A DNA stretch of 64,000 nucleotides from Mycobacterium kyorinense (GCF_001672775.1 NZ_LZKJ01000088.1:1-64000); one strand, 5' to 3'. Positions 1 to 8,890 are shown, counted from the stretch's first letter. Numbers and translations are program-made. The notes: generated by a model not told the origin, from the letters alone.

Positions 1-371
1 CAACTTGCGCAGGTGGGTGAGCTGCGGCAAACCCAGGTACTCGGCGATGATGGCCGGCACCGCTCCGCCGACGCCGTCGGTGGACTCGTTGCCGGCGATC
101 ACCAGCTCGGTGCCCTCGATGGTGCCCAGCGCCCGGGCCAGCGCCCAACCGGTCTGCACGACGTCGGAGCCGTGCATCCCGTCGTCGAGCAGGTGGACGG
201 CCTTGTCGGCACCCATCGACAGCGCCTTGCGGATCGCTTCGGTGGCGCGCTCCGGGCCCGCAGTCAGCACGGTCACCGAGCCCTCGGTTCCGTCGGCGGC
301 CTCTTTCTCCCGGATGAGCAGCGCCTCTTCGACGGCGCGCTCGTTGATCTCGTCCAGCACGGCGTCGGCGG
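1..371 (-). pseudogene. fixA internal fragment in inverted orientation
   Basis: Read on the minus strand, this is an open internal piece of an electron-transfer flavoprotein beta-subunit gene. It contains VLDEINERAVEEALL, VLTAGPERATEAIRKAL and DGVGGAVPAIIAEYLG, all typical of mycobacterial FixA. It has no start and no stop in the window. The same gene resumes on the plus strand at 361, so the DNA folds back on itself. The N-terminal roughly 35 codons are not present anywhere here. The switch point lies in a GC-rich string shared by both strands (about 360-371). Either this is a fold-back chimera from library preparation or assembly at a contig end, or it is a real inverted duplication that destroys fixA. 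It is not a separate gene. Confidence 0.85.
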
Positions 372-437
372 AGCGGTGCCGGCCATCATCGCCGAGTACC
401 TGGGTTTGCCGCAGCTCACCCACCTGCGCAAGTTGTC
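1..437. repeat. Inverted repeat around fixA fold-back (77-bp arms)
   Basis: Bases 1-77 are the exact reverse complement of 361-437. Between the arms lies 283 bp that occurs once in the window. The 3' edge of the inverted part has 10-12 bp of microhomology (ggcgtcggcgg) with the place where the sense strand resumes, as expected for template switching. Since the first base of the window is also the first base of the repeat, the true extent to the left is unknown. Confidence 0.9.
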
Positions 438-774
438 GGTCGAGGGCGGCAAGATCACCGGTGAGCGGGAGACCGACGACGGCGTCTTCACCGTCGAGGC
501 CTCGCTGCCGGCCGTGGTCAGCGTCAACGAGAAGATCAACGAGCCGCGCTTCCCGTCGTTCAAGGGCATCATGGCCGCCAAGAAGAAGGAAGTCACCAAC
601 TTGACGCTGGCCGAGATCGGCGTCGAAAGTGACGAGGTCGGGCTGGGCAACGCCGGGTCGAAGGTGCTGGCGTCGAACCCGAAGCCACCCAAAACCGCCG
701 GTGAGAAGGTCACCGATGAGGGCGACGGCGGCACCAAGGTCGCCGAATACCTGGTCGGCCAGAAGATCATCTAA
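361..774 (+). CDS. fixA: Electron-transfer flavoprotein beta subunit, 3' part only
   Basis: This is the C-terminal half (137 codons) of the ETF beta subunit, homolog of Rv3029c. With FixB it forms the FAD-binding heterodimer that takes electrons from acyl-CoA dehydrogenases. The sense frame picks up at GVGGAVPAIIAEYLG and runs through VNEKINEPRFPSFKGIMAAKKKEV to EYLVGQKII and a TAA stop. A 253-residue frame open from base 13 is a chimera: its first 116 or so residues are antisense translation of the same gene. fixB follows after 33 bp, as in M. tuberculosis. No start codon belongs to this fragment; the real 5' end is missing from the window. Confidence 0.9.
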   Translation, partial: GVGGAVPAIIAEYLGLPQLTHLRKLSVEGGKITGERETDDGVFTVEASLPAVVSVNEKINEPRFPSFKGIMAAKKKEVTNLTLAEIGVESDEVGLGNAGSKVLASNPKPPKTAGEKVTDEGDGGTKVAEYLVGQKII

Positions 775-807
775 GACCCCTAGACGCGAAAGATACGGAC
801 ATACCTC

Positions 808-1764
808 ATGGCAGAAGTACTCGTGCTCGTCGAGCACGCTGAAGGTGCGCTGAAGAAAGTCACCTCCGAACTGATCACCGCCGCCCGCGCGCTGGGCGAG
901 CCGGCCGCCGTCGTGCTCGGCGCGCCCGGAACGGCCGAGCCGCTGGTCGACGGATTGAAGTCGGCCGGCGCCGCCAAGATCTACGTCGGCGAATCCGAGA
1001 CGGTCGACAACTACCTGATCACTCCGGCCGTCGACGTGCTGGCCGCGTTGGCCGAGTCGGCTTCCCCGGCGGGCGTGCTGTTGGCCGCCAGCGCCGACGG
1101 CAAGGAAATCGCCGGCCGGCTGGCCGCGCGGATCGGCTCGGGGCTGCTGGTCGACGTCGTCGACGTCCAGGCCGGCGGCAAGGCGGTGCACTCCATCTTC
1201 GGTGGCGCGTTCACCGTCGAGGCCGAGGTCACCGGCGACACCCCGGTAATCACCGTGCGGGCCGGCGCGATCGACGCCGAACCGGCCGACGGCGCCGGCG
1301 AGCAGGTCACCGTCGAGGTGCCCGAACCGGCCGAGAACGCCGCCAAGATCACTTCCCGTCAGCCCGCAGTCGCCGGCGATCGCCCGGAGCTGACCGAGGC
1401 CACCATCGTGGTGTCCGGTGGCCGTGGTGTCGGTAGCGCCGAGAACTTCAGCGTGGTCGAGGAATTGGCCGACGCGCTGGGCGCTGCGGTCGGTGCCTCG
1501 CGCGCCGCGGTGGACTCCGGCTACTACCCGGGCCAGTTCCAGGTGGGCCAGACCGGTAAGACGGTGTCGCCGCAGCTCTACATCGCGCTGGGCATCTCCG
1601 GCGCCATCCAGCACCGCGCCGGCATGCAGACCTCCAAGACGATCATCGCGGTCAACAAGGACGAAGAGGCGCCGATCTTCGAGATCGCCGACTACGGCGT
1701 GGTCGGCGACCTGTTCAAGGTCACCCCGCAACTGACCGAGGCGGTCAAGGCCCGCAAGGGTTAA
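808..1764 (+). CDS. fixB: Electron-transfer flavoprotein alpha subunit
   Basis: The 318-residue ETF alpha subunit (Rv3028c homolog) binds FAD and passes electrons from beta-oxidation dehydrogenases toward the membrane quinone pool. The N-terminal half starts [19 protein letters not shown]. The C-terminal FAD-binding domain is clear: [14 protein letters not shown], then [23 protein letters not shown], then [17 protein letters not shown] and [25 protein letters not shown]. Length and motifs are complete. It follows fixA by 33 bp and should be co-transcribed with it. A strong palindromic terminator begins 13 bp after the stop. Since fixA is broken in this sequence, fixB may lack a partner if that break is real. 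Confidence 0.96.
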   Translation: MAEVLVLVEHAEGALKKVTSELITAARALGEPAAVVLGAPGTAEPLVDGLKSAGAAKIYVGESETVDNYLITPAVDVLAALAESASPAGVLLAASADGKEIAGRLAARIGSGLLVDVVDVQAGGKAVHSIFGGAFTVEAEVTGDTPVITVRAGAIDAEPADGAGEQVTVEVPEPAENAAKITSRQPAVAGDRPELTEATIVVSGGRGVGSAENFSVVEELADALGAAVGASRAAVDSGYYPGQFQVGQTGKTVSPQLYIALGISGAIQHRAGMQTSKTIIAVNKDEEAPIFEIADYGVVGDLFKVTPQLTEAVKARKG

Positions 1765-1777
1765 CTTTTGCTGCGTG

Positions 1778-1831
1778 AGCAGACGTAGAAGCCCCCGCAC
1801 ACCCGGTGTGTCGGGGGCTTTTGCGTCTGCT
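1778..1831. terminator. Bidirectional palindromic terminator after fixB
   Basis: A long inverted repeat: outer arms AGCAGACG (1778-1785) and CGTCTGCT (1824-1831), inner arms AAGCCCCCG-ACAC and GTGT-CGGGGGCTT, with TTTT on the right side. It directly follows fixB and reads as a terminator from either side. It also covers the apparent start codons of the next gene. Confidence 0.85.
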
Positions 1832-4564
1832 CGGCCTGCGCTCACCGGCCGCGGCGTCGAGTGTGCGCAGCTGGACGAACTCCTTGCCGCGGCCCGCACC
1901 GGCCACAGCCGGGTACTGGTCCTGCGTGGGGAAGCCGGCATCGGCAAGACGGCGCTGCTGGGGTACCTCAGCGACGCGGCCGCCGATTTCGAGGTGATCC
2001 GCGCGGCCGGAGTGGACTCCGATATGGAACTGGCCTACGCGGGGCTGCAGCAGCTGTGCACCCCGCTGATGGACCGCCTCGGAATACTGCCCGACCCGCA
2101 GCGCGAGGCGCTGTGTATCGCGTTCGGATTGAGCACCGGGCCCGCCCCGGACCGGTTTCTGGTCGGGCTGGCGGTGCTGGGACTGCTCGCCGCGGCCGCG
2201 GGGGACCGCCCGGTGTGCTGCGTCGTCGACGACGCCCACTGGCTGGATCGGGTTTCCGCCCAGACGCTGGGGTTCGTGGCGCGTCGGCTGCTGGCCGAGC
2301 CGATCGCGCTGGTGTGCGCGCTGCGCGAGCCCGTCGACGGGCTGACCGGGTTGCCCAAGCTGATGCTGCGCGGCCTGGCCGACCCAGACGCCCACGCGCT
2401 GCTGGAATCGGCGCTGCCCGGCCGGATCGACCCGCAGGTCGCCGACCGGATCGTCGCCGAAACCCACGGCAATCCGCTGGCGCTGGTGGAGCTGCCCCGC
2501 GGGTTGTCCGCCGCCGAGCTGGCCGGCGGCTACTACCGCCCGGACGTGCAGCCCGTCGCCGGGCAGATCGAACAGCACTTCCTGACCCAGATCCGGTCAT
2601 TGCCGCACGACACCCAGCGGGTGCTGCTGGTGGCCGCCGCGGAGCCGGTGGGTGATGCGACGCTGCTGCTGCGGGCGGCCGAGTCGATGGGGATCGCCCC
2701 CGGTGCGCTGGCCCCGGCCGAGGAGGCCGGCCTCATCGACATCGGTGCACGAGTGCGGTTTCGCCATCCGCTGGTGCGTTCGGCGACCTATCGTGCGGCC
2801 ACGGGTGCGGATCGCCGCGACGCCCACCGTGCACTGGCCGAGGTCACCGACCCGGCACACGACCCCGACCGTCGCGCCTGGCATCGCGCCTATGCGGCGG
2901 CCGCTCCCGACGAGTCCGTCGCCGCGGAGCTGGAACAATCCGCGGGCAGAGCTGCGCTGCGCGGTGGAACAGCCGCAGCGGCAGCGTTTTTGATCCGGGC
3001 CACCGAACTGACTCCCGACGCCGCGGTGCGCGGAGCCCGTGCGCTCGACGCCGCCGAGACCAAGCGCGCGTCGGCGGAACTCGACGCCGCCGGTGAGCTG
3101 CTGGGCATCGCGGAACTGGCGCCGCTGGACGAGTTGCAGCGAGCCAGGCTGGCGCGAATGCGCGCGCAGCTGACGTTCACCCGCAGCCGCGGCAGCGCCG
3201 ATGCACCCGCGCTGATCAGTTCGGTGCATCAATTGTTCGACGCCGCAAAGGCTTTAGAGCCACTCGATGCCGCTATGGCGCAGGAGACCCTGTTGGAAGC
3301 GGTCAGCGCGGCCATGTACGCCGGCCGGCGGTTCGGCGCCGCGGCCCGCGAGGACACCGTGGCGGCCCTGCTCGCCCGGCCGCACACCGACTCCACCCGT
3401 CCGGCCGACCTGCTGCTGCGTGGCCTGACCATCCGGATCAGTAAGGGCTGCGCGGCCGGCGTGGCGCCGATGCGCGCGGCGGTTGCGGCGATTACCCCCG
3501 AAACCTGGTCGTGGCAGGCGTTTCCGATTGCTCACGAGGCTGTCGTGCACGATCTGTGGGACGACGAATCGTGGTATCGGATCGCCACCGACGCGGTGCG
3601 GGTCGCTACCGACAGCGGTGCGCTGGCGATGCTGCCGGCGGCGTTGACGACGCGCGCCGGTGTGCATGTGCAGGCCGGTGAATTCACGTCAGCGCGGGCG
3701 CTCATCGCCGACGCCCGAACCCTGTCCGCTGCTGCGGGCCACACGCCGGTGCGCTACCACGAACTGGCATTGGCGGCCTGGGTCGGTGACGAAGCAGAGA
3801 CCACCGAGCTGATCGAGACCGCCACGCGCGACGCGGACGCACGCGGTGAGGGCCGGGTCAACGCCCTCGTCGGGTACGCCACCGCGGTGTTGCACATCGG
3901 GCTGGGCCACTATCCGGTGGCCTGCGCGGTGCTGCGTCAGGCATGCGAATACGAGGATCTGGGCCTGTACGGCTGGAATCTTTTCGAGCTGGTGGAGGCC
4001 GGCGTGCGCGCCGACGAACGCGCGATCGCTCTCGATGCGCTGGCCCAACTCGAGGATCGCACTCTGGCCGCCGGTACCGATTTCGCGCTGGGGGCGCTGG
4101 CCCGCTCGCGGGCACTGCTCAGTGAGGGCCACGCCGCCGAACAGCTCTACGTCGAGGCCATTGAGCGGCTGGGCCGCACCCGCATTGTGATACAGCTGGC
4201 CCGCGCGCACCTGGTGTACGGGGAATGGTTGCGCCGCGAGAAGCGCCGCACCGACGCGCGCGACCAACTGCGCACCGCCCACGAGATGTTCAGCCGGATG
4301 GGAGCTCACGCGTTCGCCGACCGCAGCCGGCGCGAACTGCAGGCGACCGGCGACACCACCAGCACGCGGCCAAGTGCCTCCGGTGGCGTGTTGACTCCCC
4401 AGGAGCAGCAGATCGCCGAACTGGCCGGCGCGGGTCTGACCAATCCCGAAATCGGTGCCCAGTTGTTCATCAGCGCACACACCGTCGAATGGCATCTGCG
4501 CAAGGTGTTCGCCAAGCTCGGAATCCGGTCGCGTCGCGAACTGCGCGACGGGCCCTGGCGTTAG
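1808..4564 (+). CDS. LuxR-family regulator with N-terminal AAA-type ATPase (LAL type)
   Basis: A large MalT/LAL-like transcriptional regulator of about 918 residues. The N-terminal ATPase has a Walker A motif GEAGIGKTAL and a Walker B-like CCVVDDAHWLD. A long alpha-helical TPR-like middle follows. The last 60 residues are a LuxR helix-turn-helix (LTPQEQQIAELAGAGLTNPEIG, then HTVEWHLRKVFAKLGI). The start is uncertain: the only in-frame starts are GTG 1775 and GTG 1808, both inside the fixB terminator palindrome and without a good ribosome-binding site. I chose 1808 because related proteins begin just before LTGRGVE. It precedes two oxidoreductase genes by 90 bp and may control them; its ligand is unknown. 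It has no counterpart at this place in M. tuberculosis. Confidence 0.85.
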   Translation: MSGAFASARPALTGRGVECAQLDELLAAARTGHSRVLVLRGEAGIGKTALLGYLSDAAADFEVIRAAGVDSDMELAYAGLQQLCTPLMDRLGILPDPQREALCIAFGLSTGPAPDRFLVGLAVLGLLAAAAGDRPVCCVVDDAHWLDRVSAQTLGFVARRLLAEPIALVCALREPVDGLTGLPKLMLRGLADPDAHALLESALPGRIDPQVADRIVAETHGNPLALVELPRGLSAAELAGGYYRPDVQPVAGQIEQHFLTQIRSLPHDTQRVLLVAAAEPVGDATLLLRAAESMGIAPGALAPAEEAGLIDIGARVRFRHPLVRSATYRAATGADRRDAHRALAEVTDPAHDPDRRAWHRAYAAAAPDESVAAELEQSAGRAALRGGTAAAAAFLIRATELTPDAAVRGARALDAAETKRASAELDAAGELLGIAELAPLDELQRARLARMRAQLTFTRSRGSADAPALISSVHQLFDAAKALEPLDAAMAQETLLEAVSAAMYAGRRFGAAAREDTVAALLARPHTDSTRPADLLLRGLTIRISKGCAAGVAPMRAAVAAITPETWSWQAFPIAHEAVVHDLWDDESWYRIATDAVRVATDSGALAMLPAALTTRAGVHVQAGEFTSARALIADARTLSAAAGHTPVRYHELALAAWVGDEAETTELIETATRDADARGEGRVNALVGYATAVLHIGLGHYPVACAVLRQACEYEDLGLYGWNLFELVEAGVRADERAIALDALAQLEDRTLAAGTDFALGALARSRALLSEGHAAEQLYVEAIERLGRTRIVIQLARAHLVYGEWLRREKRRTDARDQLRTAHEMFSRMGAHAFADRSRRELQATGDTTSTRPSASGGVLTPQEQQIAELAGAGLTNPEIGAQLFISAHTVEWHLRKVFAKLGIRSRRELRDGPWR

Positions 4565-4654
4565 ACCACGGACTTTCCAGGGTTTCCCCACAGCCTTGCG
4601 GGTGCCAGTGTTGTCCCATCACCAACCGGGATTGACGAACTGGGAAGGGAACCA

Positions 4655-5398
4655 ATGAAGATCACAGTGATGGGCGCCAGCGGACAGATCGGCTCCAAGG
4701 TCGTCGCGCTGCTGGGCGCCGCCGGCCACGAGACGGTGGCCGCTTCCCGCGATACCGGCGCCGACGTGCTCACCGGCACGGGCCTGGTGGAGGCGCTGTC
4801 GGGCGCCGACGTGTTGGTCGACGTGGTCAACTCGCCGAATTTCGACGACGATCCGGTGCTGAAGTTCTTCACCGCATCGGCGACCAACCAAGTGGCCGCG
4901 GCCAAGACCGCCGATGTCGGTCACTATGTCGCGCTGTCGATCGTGGGCTGCGACGGCCTGCCCGACAGCGGGTACATGCGCGCCAAGGTGGCCCAGGAGC
5001 GCATCATCGCCGACTCGGGGCTGCCGTACACGATCGTGCGCGCCACCCAATTCCACGAGTTCGCCGACGCGATCACGGCATCGTTAACCGCCAACGGTGA
5101 AGTGCGGGTGCCCGAAGGGCTGATCCAGCCGATCGCCGGCGCCGATGTGGCCGCCGAAGTGGCCCGCGCTGCGCAGGGGGCGCCGGTCGACGGCATCGTC
5201 AACATCGGGGGACCGGAGAAGATGAGCTTCGCCGAGTTGGCCAAGCTGGCGCTGGCGCACCGCGACGAGGATCTGCCGATTGTCGTTGACCCGTCGGCGG
5301 TCTACTTCGGCACCCAGGTTGGTGACACCGGGCTGGTCACCGGAGAGGACGCCGTGTTGGCCAGCACCCGGTTGGCTGATTGGCTGGCAGCGCAGTGA
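4655..5398 (+). CDS. NmrA-like NAD(P)-binding protein (atypical SDR)
   Basis: A 247-residue Rossmann protein. The N-terminus MKITVMGASGQIGSKVVALL carries the GxxGxxG dinucleotide motif of atypical SDRs (NmrA/NAD(P)H-binding group). Downstream are VLVDVVNSPNF, VALSIVGCDG and GYMRAKVAQERIIADSGLPYTIVRATQF, the usual pattern of this group, which senses or reduces with NAD(P)H. The ATG is preceded by a good ribosome-binding site (gggaaggga). The stop overlaps the GTG of the next gene by 3 bp, so the two are translationally coupled. The substrate cannot be told from the sequence. Confidence 0.88.
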   Translation: MKITVMGASGQIGSKVVALLGAAGHETVAASRDTGADVLTGTGLVEALSGADVLVDVVNSPNFDDDPVLKFFTASATNQVAAAKTADVGHYVALSIVGCDGLPDSGYMRAKVAQERIIADSGLPYTIVRATQFHEFADAITASLTANGEVRVPEGLIQPIAGADVAAEVARAAQGAPVDGIVNIGGPEKMSFAELAKLALAHRDEDLPIVVDPSAVYFGTQVGDTGLVTGEDAVLASTRLADWLAAQ

Positions 5399-6120
5399 GT
5401 GAACTGCACGGCGAGACCGCGCTGGTGACCGGAGGGACGGCGGGCATCGGCCTCGAGTCCGCTCGGCTGCTTGCGGCTGAGGGCGCCGCGGTGATCATCA
5501 CGGGGCGCTCCCGTGACCGCGGCGCCGCGGCCGTCGCCGAACTGGGCGCCGGGGCGCGTTTCGTGGCCGCCGACTTGTCGGACCTGGAGTCGGTGAAAGC
5601 CCTTGTCCGGCAATGCGGTGACGTGGACATCGTGGTGAACAACGCGGCCAGCTTCCCCGGTGCGTTGACCGTGGAACAGGACGTCGCATCGTTCGAATCG
5701 ACCTTCGACACCAACGTGCGCGGCGCCTACTTCCTGGTTGCGGCTTTGGTCCCGGGCATGTTGCGCCGCGGACACGGCAGCATCGTCAACGTCACCACGA
5801 TGGCCGCGTTCAAAGGCATCCCCGGCGCTTCGAGTTACAGCGCGTCCAAGGCCGCGCTGGAATCGCTGACCCGCACCTGGGCCGCCGAATTCGGACCACG
5901 CGGGGTACGGGTCAACAGCGTCGCGCCCGGCCCCACCGCCACCGCCGGCGTCGCCGCCGAGTGGGGCGACACCAATGACGAACTGGGCCGGGCGCTACCA
6001 CTCGGTCGCACCGCCAACCCAGCCGAGATTGCTCAGGCTGTGCTGTTTTTGGCCTCGCCTCGCTCGAGCTTCATCACCGGCTCCACCCTGCACGCCGATG
6101 GCGGCGGTGCCGCTGCCTAA
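5395..6120 (+). CDS. Short-chain dehydrogenase/reductase
   Basis: A classical SDR of 241 residues. It shows the cofactor motif TGGTAGIG near the N-terminus, NNAAS, and the catalytic serine followed by YSASK (Tyr and Lys), then the PGPTATAG loop and a C-terminal TGSTLHADGG. It probably oxidises or reduces a hydroxyl/keto group with NAD(P). GTG at 5395 overlaps the upstream TGA (GTGA) and is preferred over TTG at 5380. It converges on the monooxygenase gene, with overlapping stop codons at 6117-6120. Substrate unknown; a role alongside the neighbouring monooxygenase is possible but only inferred. Confidence 0.9.
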   Translation: MSELHGETALVTGGTAGIGLESARLLAAEGAAVIITGRSRDRGAAAVAELGAGARFVAADLSDLESVKALVRQCGDVDIVVNNAASFPGALTVEQDVASFESTFDTNVRGAYFLVAALVPGMLRRGHGSIVNVTTMAAFKGIPGASSYSASKAALESLTRTWAAEFGPRGVRVNSVAPGPTATAGVAAEWGDTNDELGRALPLGRTANPAEIAQAVLFLASPRSSFITGSTLHADGGGAAA

Positions 6121-7922
6121 ACGTCGACGTCGCCGGCGACGGTCGTCATCAACGGGCGGCCCTCAGCGGCCCATATCTCAAGCCCATCAAGGTTGCCGGC
6201 GTCCCGCCACGCGGCGAGAATGTCGGCGTATTCGGTTGGGCTGCCGAAAAAGAAGCTGTCCTGGTTGAGCCTCTTGTTCGCTTGGCCCTCGCGGTTGTAG
6301 TAGCCCGGTGTGCACGACTCACGCCGTCCGGCGATGACGCTGGAGCGCTGCACCACAGCGTCGACCCATGCTGCCTCGGCGTCGGCGGTGGCCTCCAACT
6401 CCGCCACGCCGTGCTGCAATGCCCAGGCGATCACCCACGCGATGTGGCGGGACTGGGTGTCGATGAGGTAGGGGAAGTTCACTGTAAACCCGGACTGCGC
6501 GATGCTTTCGATAAAGCAGTTCGGGAATCCGTTGATCTGCAGGCCGTGGAATGTGCATATCCCGTCGGCCCATTTGTCGGTGAGGGTGCCACCGTCGCGG
6601 CCGACGACCTCGAAGCCGGTTCGTTGCCGGTAATCGGTGCCGACTTCGAATCCGGTGGCGAAAATCAAGCAGTCCAAGTCGTATTCGACGCCGTCGACGA
6701 CGACACCGTTCTCGTTGATTTGGTCGACCCCGCGGCCGCGAGTATCGGCCAAGGTGACATTGGGGAGGTTGAACGCCTGCAGGTATTCGTCGTGGAAACA
6801 CGGCCGCTTGCAGTAATACCCGTACCAGGGTTTAAGCGCCTCGGCGGTGGCGGGATCGGTGACCAGCGAATCCACCCGGGCCCGAATCTCTTCCATCTTC
6901 GCGAAATCGGCCAGCTCCGCCGCGTTCGCACCGTCGGCGTTCACGATCGGCATCTTCTTGGTGAGGCTGGTCCAGGCGTCGTCGACCAGATCCTCGTCGG
7001 ATTGTCCTCCTGCCGTGAGGATTTGGAAATTCTCCATCCGTCGCCGTTGCCAGCCCGGCTGCAACGCCGCTGCCCAGTGCGGATCGGTGGGCCGATTGGC
7101 CCGCACGTCGACCGTTGACGGGCTCCGCTGGAAGACGACGAGGCGCCGGGCCGCTTCGGCGAGGCGGGGAACACACTGGATGGCTGTCGCGCCGGTCCCG
7201 ATGATGCCCACCCGCTTGTCTGACAATCTGGCGAGTTCTGGGCCCGTGTAATCGTAATCCCACCGACTGGTATGGAAGGCGTGGCCGCTGAAATTCGTAA
7301 TACCCGGAATCCCTGGCAGTTTCGGCTTCTGCAGATACCCGTTGGCCATCGCCACGAACCTGGCGCGGATACGATCGCCACGATCGGTACTGATAACCCA
7401 TCGTGATTCTGCTGGATTCCAACGGATTTCGCGCACCTCGGTCTGCAGGCAGGCGTTTCGGTACAGGTCGTAGTGCTCGGCGATGCGGCGGCAGTGGGCG
7501 AAGATTTCCGCCCCCTTGGCATACTTCTCGGTCGGGATATAACCGAGCTCCTCCAGCAGCGGTAGGTAGACGTAGGATTCGACGTCGCAGGCGATACCGG
7601 GATAGCGGTTCCAGTACCAGGTGCCGCCGACGTCAGCGGCTTTGTCGATCAGCCGGACGTCGTCGACGCCGAGTTCTTTCAACCTCGCGCCGATGAGTAA
7701 CCCTCCGAAACCGGCGCCGACGACCGCCACGTCGACCGCGTCGGTCAGCGGCTCGCGTGTGAAGCCGGGATCAGCCCACGGGTCGTCGCCGAATCGGGCG
7801 AACGCGCCGCTGATTTCGACATATTGATCGATTCCGTCCGGCCGCAACCGTCGTCGGCGTTCTTCGGCGTATTTGGCGCGCAGCGCAGCGGGATCGAAAG
7901 TCGCGCCGTCGACGTTGGCCAC
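6117..7922 (-). CDS. Baeyer-Villiger-type FAD/NADPH monooxygenase
   Basis: A 601-residue class B flavoprotein monooxygenase. It has an FAD Rossmann motif VVGAGFGG (residues 68-74), GTWYWNRYPG near residue 100, the Baeyer-Villiger fingerprint FSGHAFHTSRW (211-221), and a second NADPH-binding motif GIIGTGATAIQ (about 239-249). The N-terminal extension before the FAD motif (about 60 residues) is like that of cyclododecanone/steroid-type BVMOs. Such enzymes insert oxygen next to a ketone to make esters or lactones. The start is GTG. The PF10118 gene lies 52 bp upstream on the same strand, and the pair is divergent from a TetR gene that probably represses it. Substrate not predictable. Confidence 0.92.
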   Translation of the reverse strand: MANVDGATFDPAALRAKYAEERRRRLRPDGIDQYVEISGAFARFGDDPWADPGFTREPLTDAVDVAVVGAGFGGLLIGARLKELGVDDVRLIDKAADVGGTWYWNRYPGIACDVESYVYLPLLEELGYIPTEKYAKGAEIFAHCRRIAEHYDLYRNACLQTEVREIRWNPAESRWVISTDRGDRIRARFVAMANGYLQKPKLPGIPGITNFSGHAFHTSRWDYDYTGPELARLSDKRVGIIGTGATAIQCVPRLAEAARRLVVFQRSPSTVDVRANRPTDPHWAAALQPGWQRRRMENFQILTAGGQSDEDLVDDAWTSLTKKMPIVNADGANAAELADFAKMEEIRARVDSLVTDPATAEALKPWYGYYCKRPCFHDEYLQAFNLPNVTLADTRGRGVDQINENGVVVDGVEYDLDCLIFATGFEVGTDYRQRTGFEVVGRDGGTLTDKWADGICTFHGLQINGFPNCFIESIAQSGFTVNFPYLIDTQSRHIAWVIAWALQHGVAELEATADAEAAWVDAVVQRSSVIAGRRESCTPGYYNREGQANKRLNQDSFFFGSPTEYADILAAWRDAGNLDGLEIWAAEGRPLMTTVAGDVDV

Positions 7923-7974
7923 GGCTGAATAGTGAACTAATTTTCACGACACGGCAATGCCTGCCGTAGCAGGC

Positions 7975-8817
7975 TTACTGCGCCTGGATGAGCTGCGTTC
8001 CGTCCGCGTCGAAGAGTTCCTTGGACCAGCGGTCGAGGAGTTCGGTGCTGTCCCAGTCGTTCGGGTGGAAACCCGGGCGGGTGTAGGCGGCGATGCGACG
8101 ACGGGTCTCGGCGCTCAGCAATGGCGATTTGCGGAAATCGTTGAGACTGCGCAGCAGCCGCCGCGGGTTGTAGGACGCGCGATCGCGGGCCATCGACCGG
8201 ACCGTCTGGATGACCATCTCGACCAGGAAGATCACGGTGGCTATCCGCATGGCCCGCACCCGGGTCCGCTCGGTTCCGCCGGCGGCTTGGTAGACATCGA
8301 AGGCCACCGCTTTGTGTTCACACTCTTCGAAAGCGTGCCACAGCAGGATCTGGCGCACGTCCGATCGGTCGAGCAGGTCAAGCATCTCGTCGTCGGTGAG
8401 CAGGAGCTCCGCCAACGTCGCGGTGTAGTGCTCCAGGGCGGCGGTGCCGGCCAGAGCCATCTCCGTGGAGAACATCTTTTCCAGCTTGGCGAGCAACCAT
8501 GTGACGTGGCGGTCCATCCGCTCGGTGGGATAGCCCATGTCCTGGAGTCGCTCGTTGAGCATCCGGTGTTGGTGGCGGTGGGTGGCCTCCTGGGCGATGA
8601 ATCCCTTGACCGCCTGCTGCAGTTCCGGGTCGGTGATCTGGTCGCGATAGTTGCGCACGGACCGGATGAAAAAGTCCTCGCCCTCGGGAAACGCCGCAGA
8701 CAGCATCGCCATGAAGTGGCTCATCACCAGGTCGTCGCCGGCGTAATGCTTGCGGGCGCCGGTGGGAAGCGTGAACTGGACGCGACGGGCCTTCAGTGCG
8801 GGGGGCTTGCTCGGCAT
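7975..8817 (-). CDS. PF10118 family protein, annotated as metal-dependent hydrolase; diiron-like motifs
   Basis: A 280-residue member of the 'predicted metal-dependent hydrolase' family PF10118 (COG3687). The residues that stand out are E47, E77-x-x-H80 (QEATH), E129 (LEHYT) and E165-x-x-H168 (ECEH). This E...ExxH...E...ExxH order is the signature of ferritin-like diiron proteins, so an oxidase or desaturase-like chemistry fits at least as well as hydrolysis. It is the first gene of a two-gene unit with the Baeyer-Villiger monooxygenase. The promoter region is shared with the divergent TetR gene and holds a palindromic operator. A paralog is at 15627-16517. Confidence 0.85.
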   Translation of the reverse strand: MPSKPPALKARRVQFTLPTGARKHYAGDDLVMSHFMAMLSAAFPEGEDFFIRSVRNYRDQITDPELQQAVKGFIAQEATHRHQHRMLNERLQDMGYPTERMDRHVTWLLAKLEKMFSTEMALAGTAALEHYTATLAELLLTDDEMLDLLDRSDVRQILLWHAFEECEHKAVAFDVYQAAGGTERTRVRAMRIATVIFLVEMVIQTVRSMARDRASYNPRRLLRSLNDFRKSPLLSAETRRRIAAYTRPGFHPNDWDSTELLDRWSKELFDADGTQLIQAQ

Positions 8818-8845
8818 ACCGGTCTCCTGTCGTTACGAAGCTCAC

Positions 8846-8869
8846 ATCTGACTTTACGCCTAGTCAGAT
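8846..8869. promoter_or_regulatory. Candidate TetR operator
   Basis: A perfect inverted repeat in the 73-bp divergent promoter region: ATCTGACT (8846-8853), 8-nt spacer, AGTCAGAT (8862-8869). Size and position fit a TetR-dimer operator controlling both the PF10118/monooxygenase unit and the regulator itself. The binding is inferred from position only. Confidence 0.7.
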
Positions 8870-8890
8870 AAGAATGACAGACTGTAGCCC

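Noticed and set aside
13..774. A 253-residue plus-strand frame at the window start
   Set aside because: Its first half is antisense fixA joined to sense fixA at the fold-back; it is a chimera, not a gene.
1778..1831. The fixB palindrome as an IS end or att site
   Set aside because: It has a terminator's stem and T-run, no target duplication and no transposase or integrase nearby.
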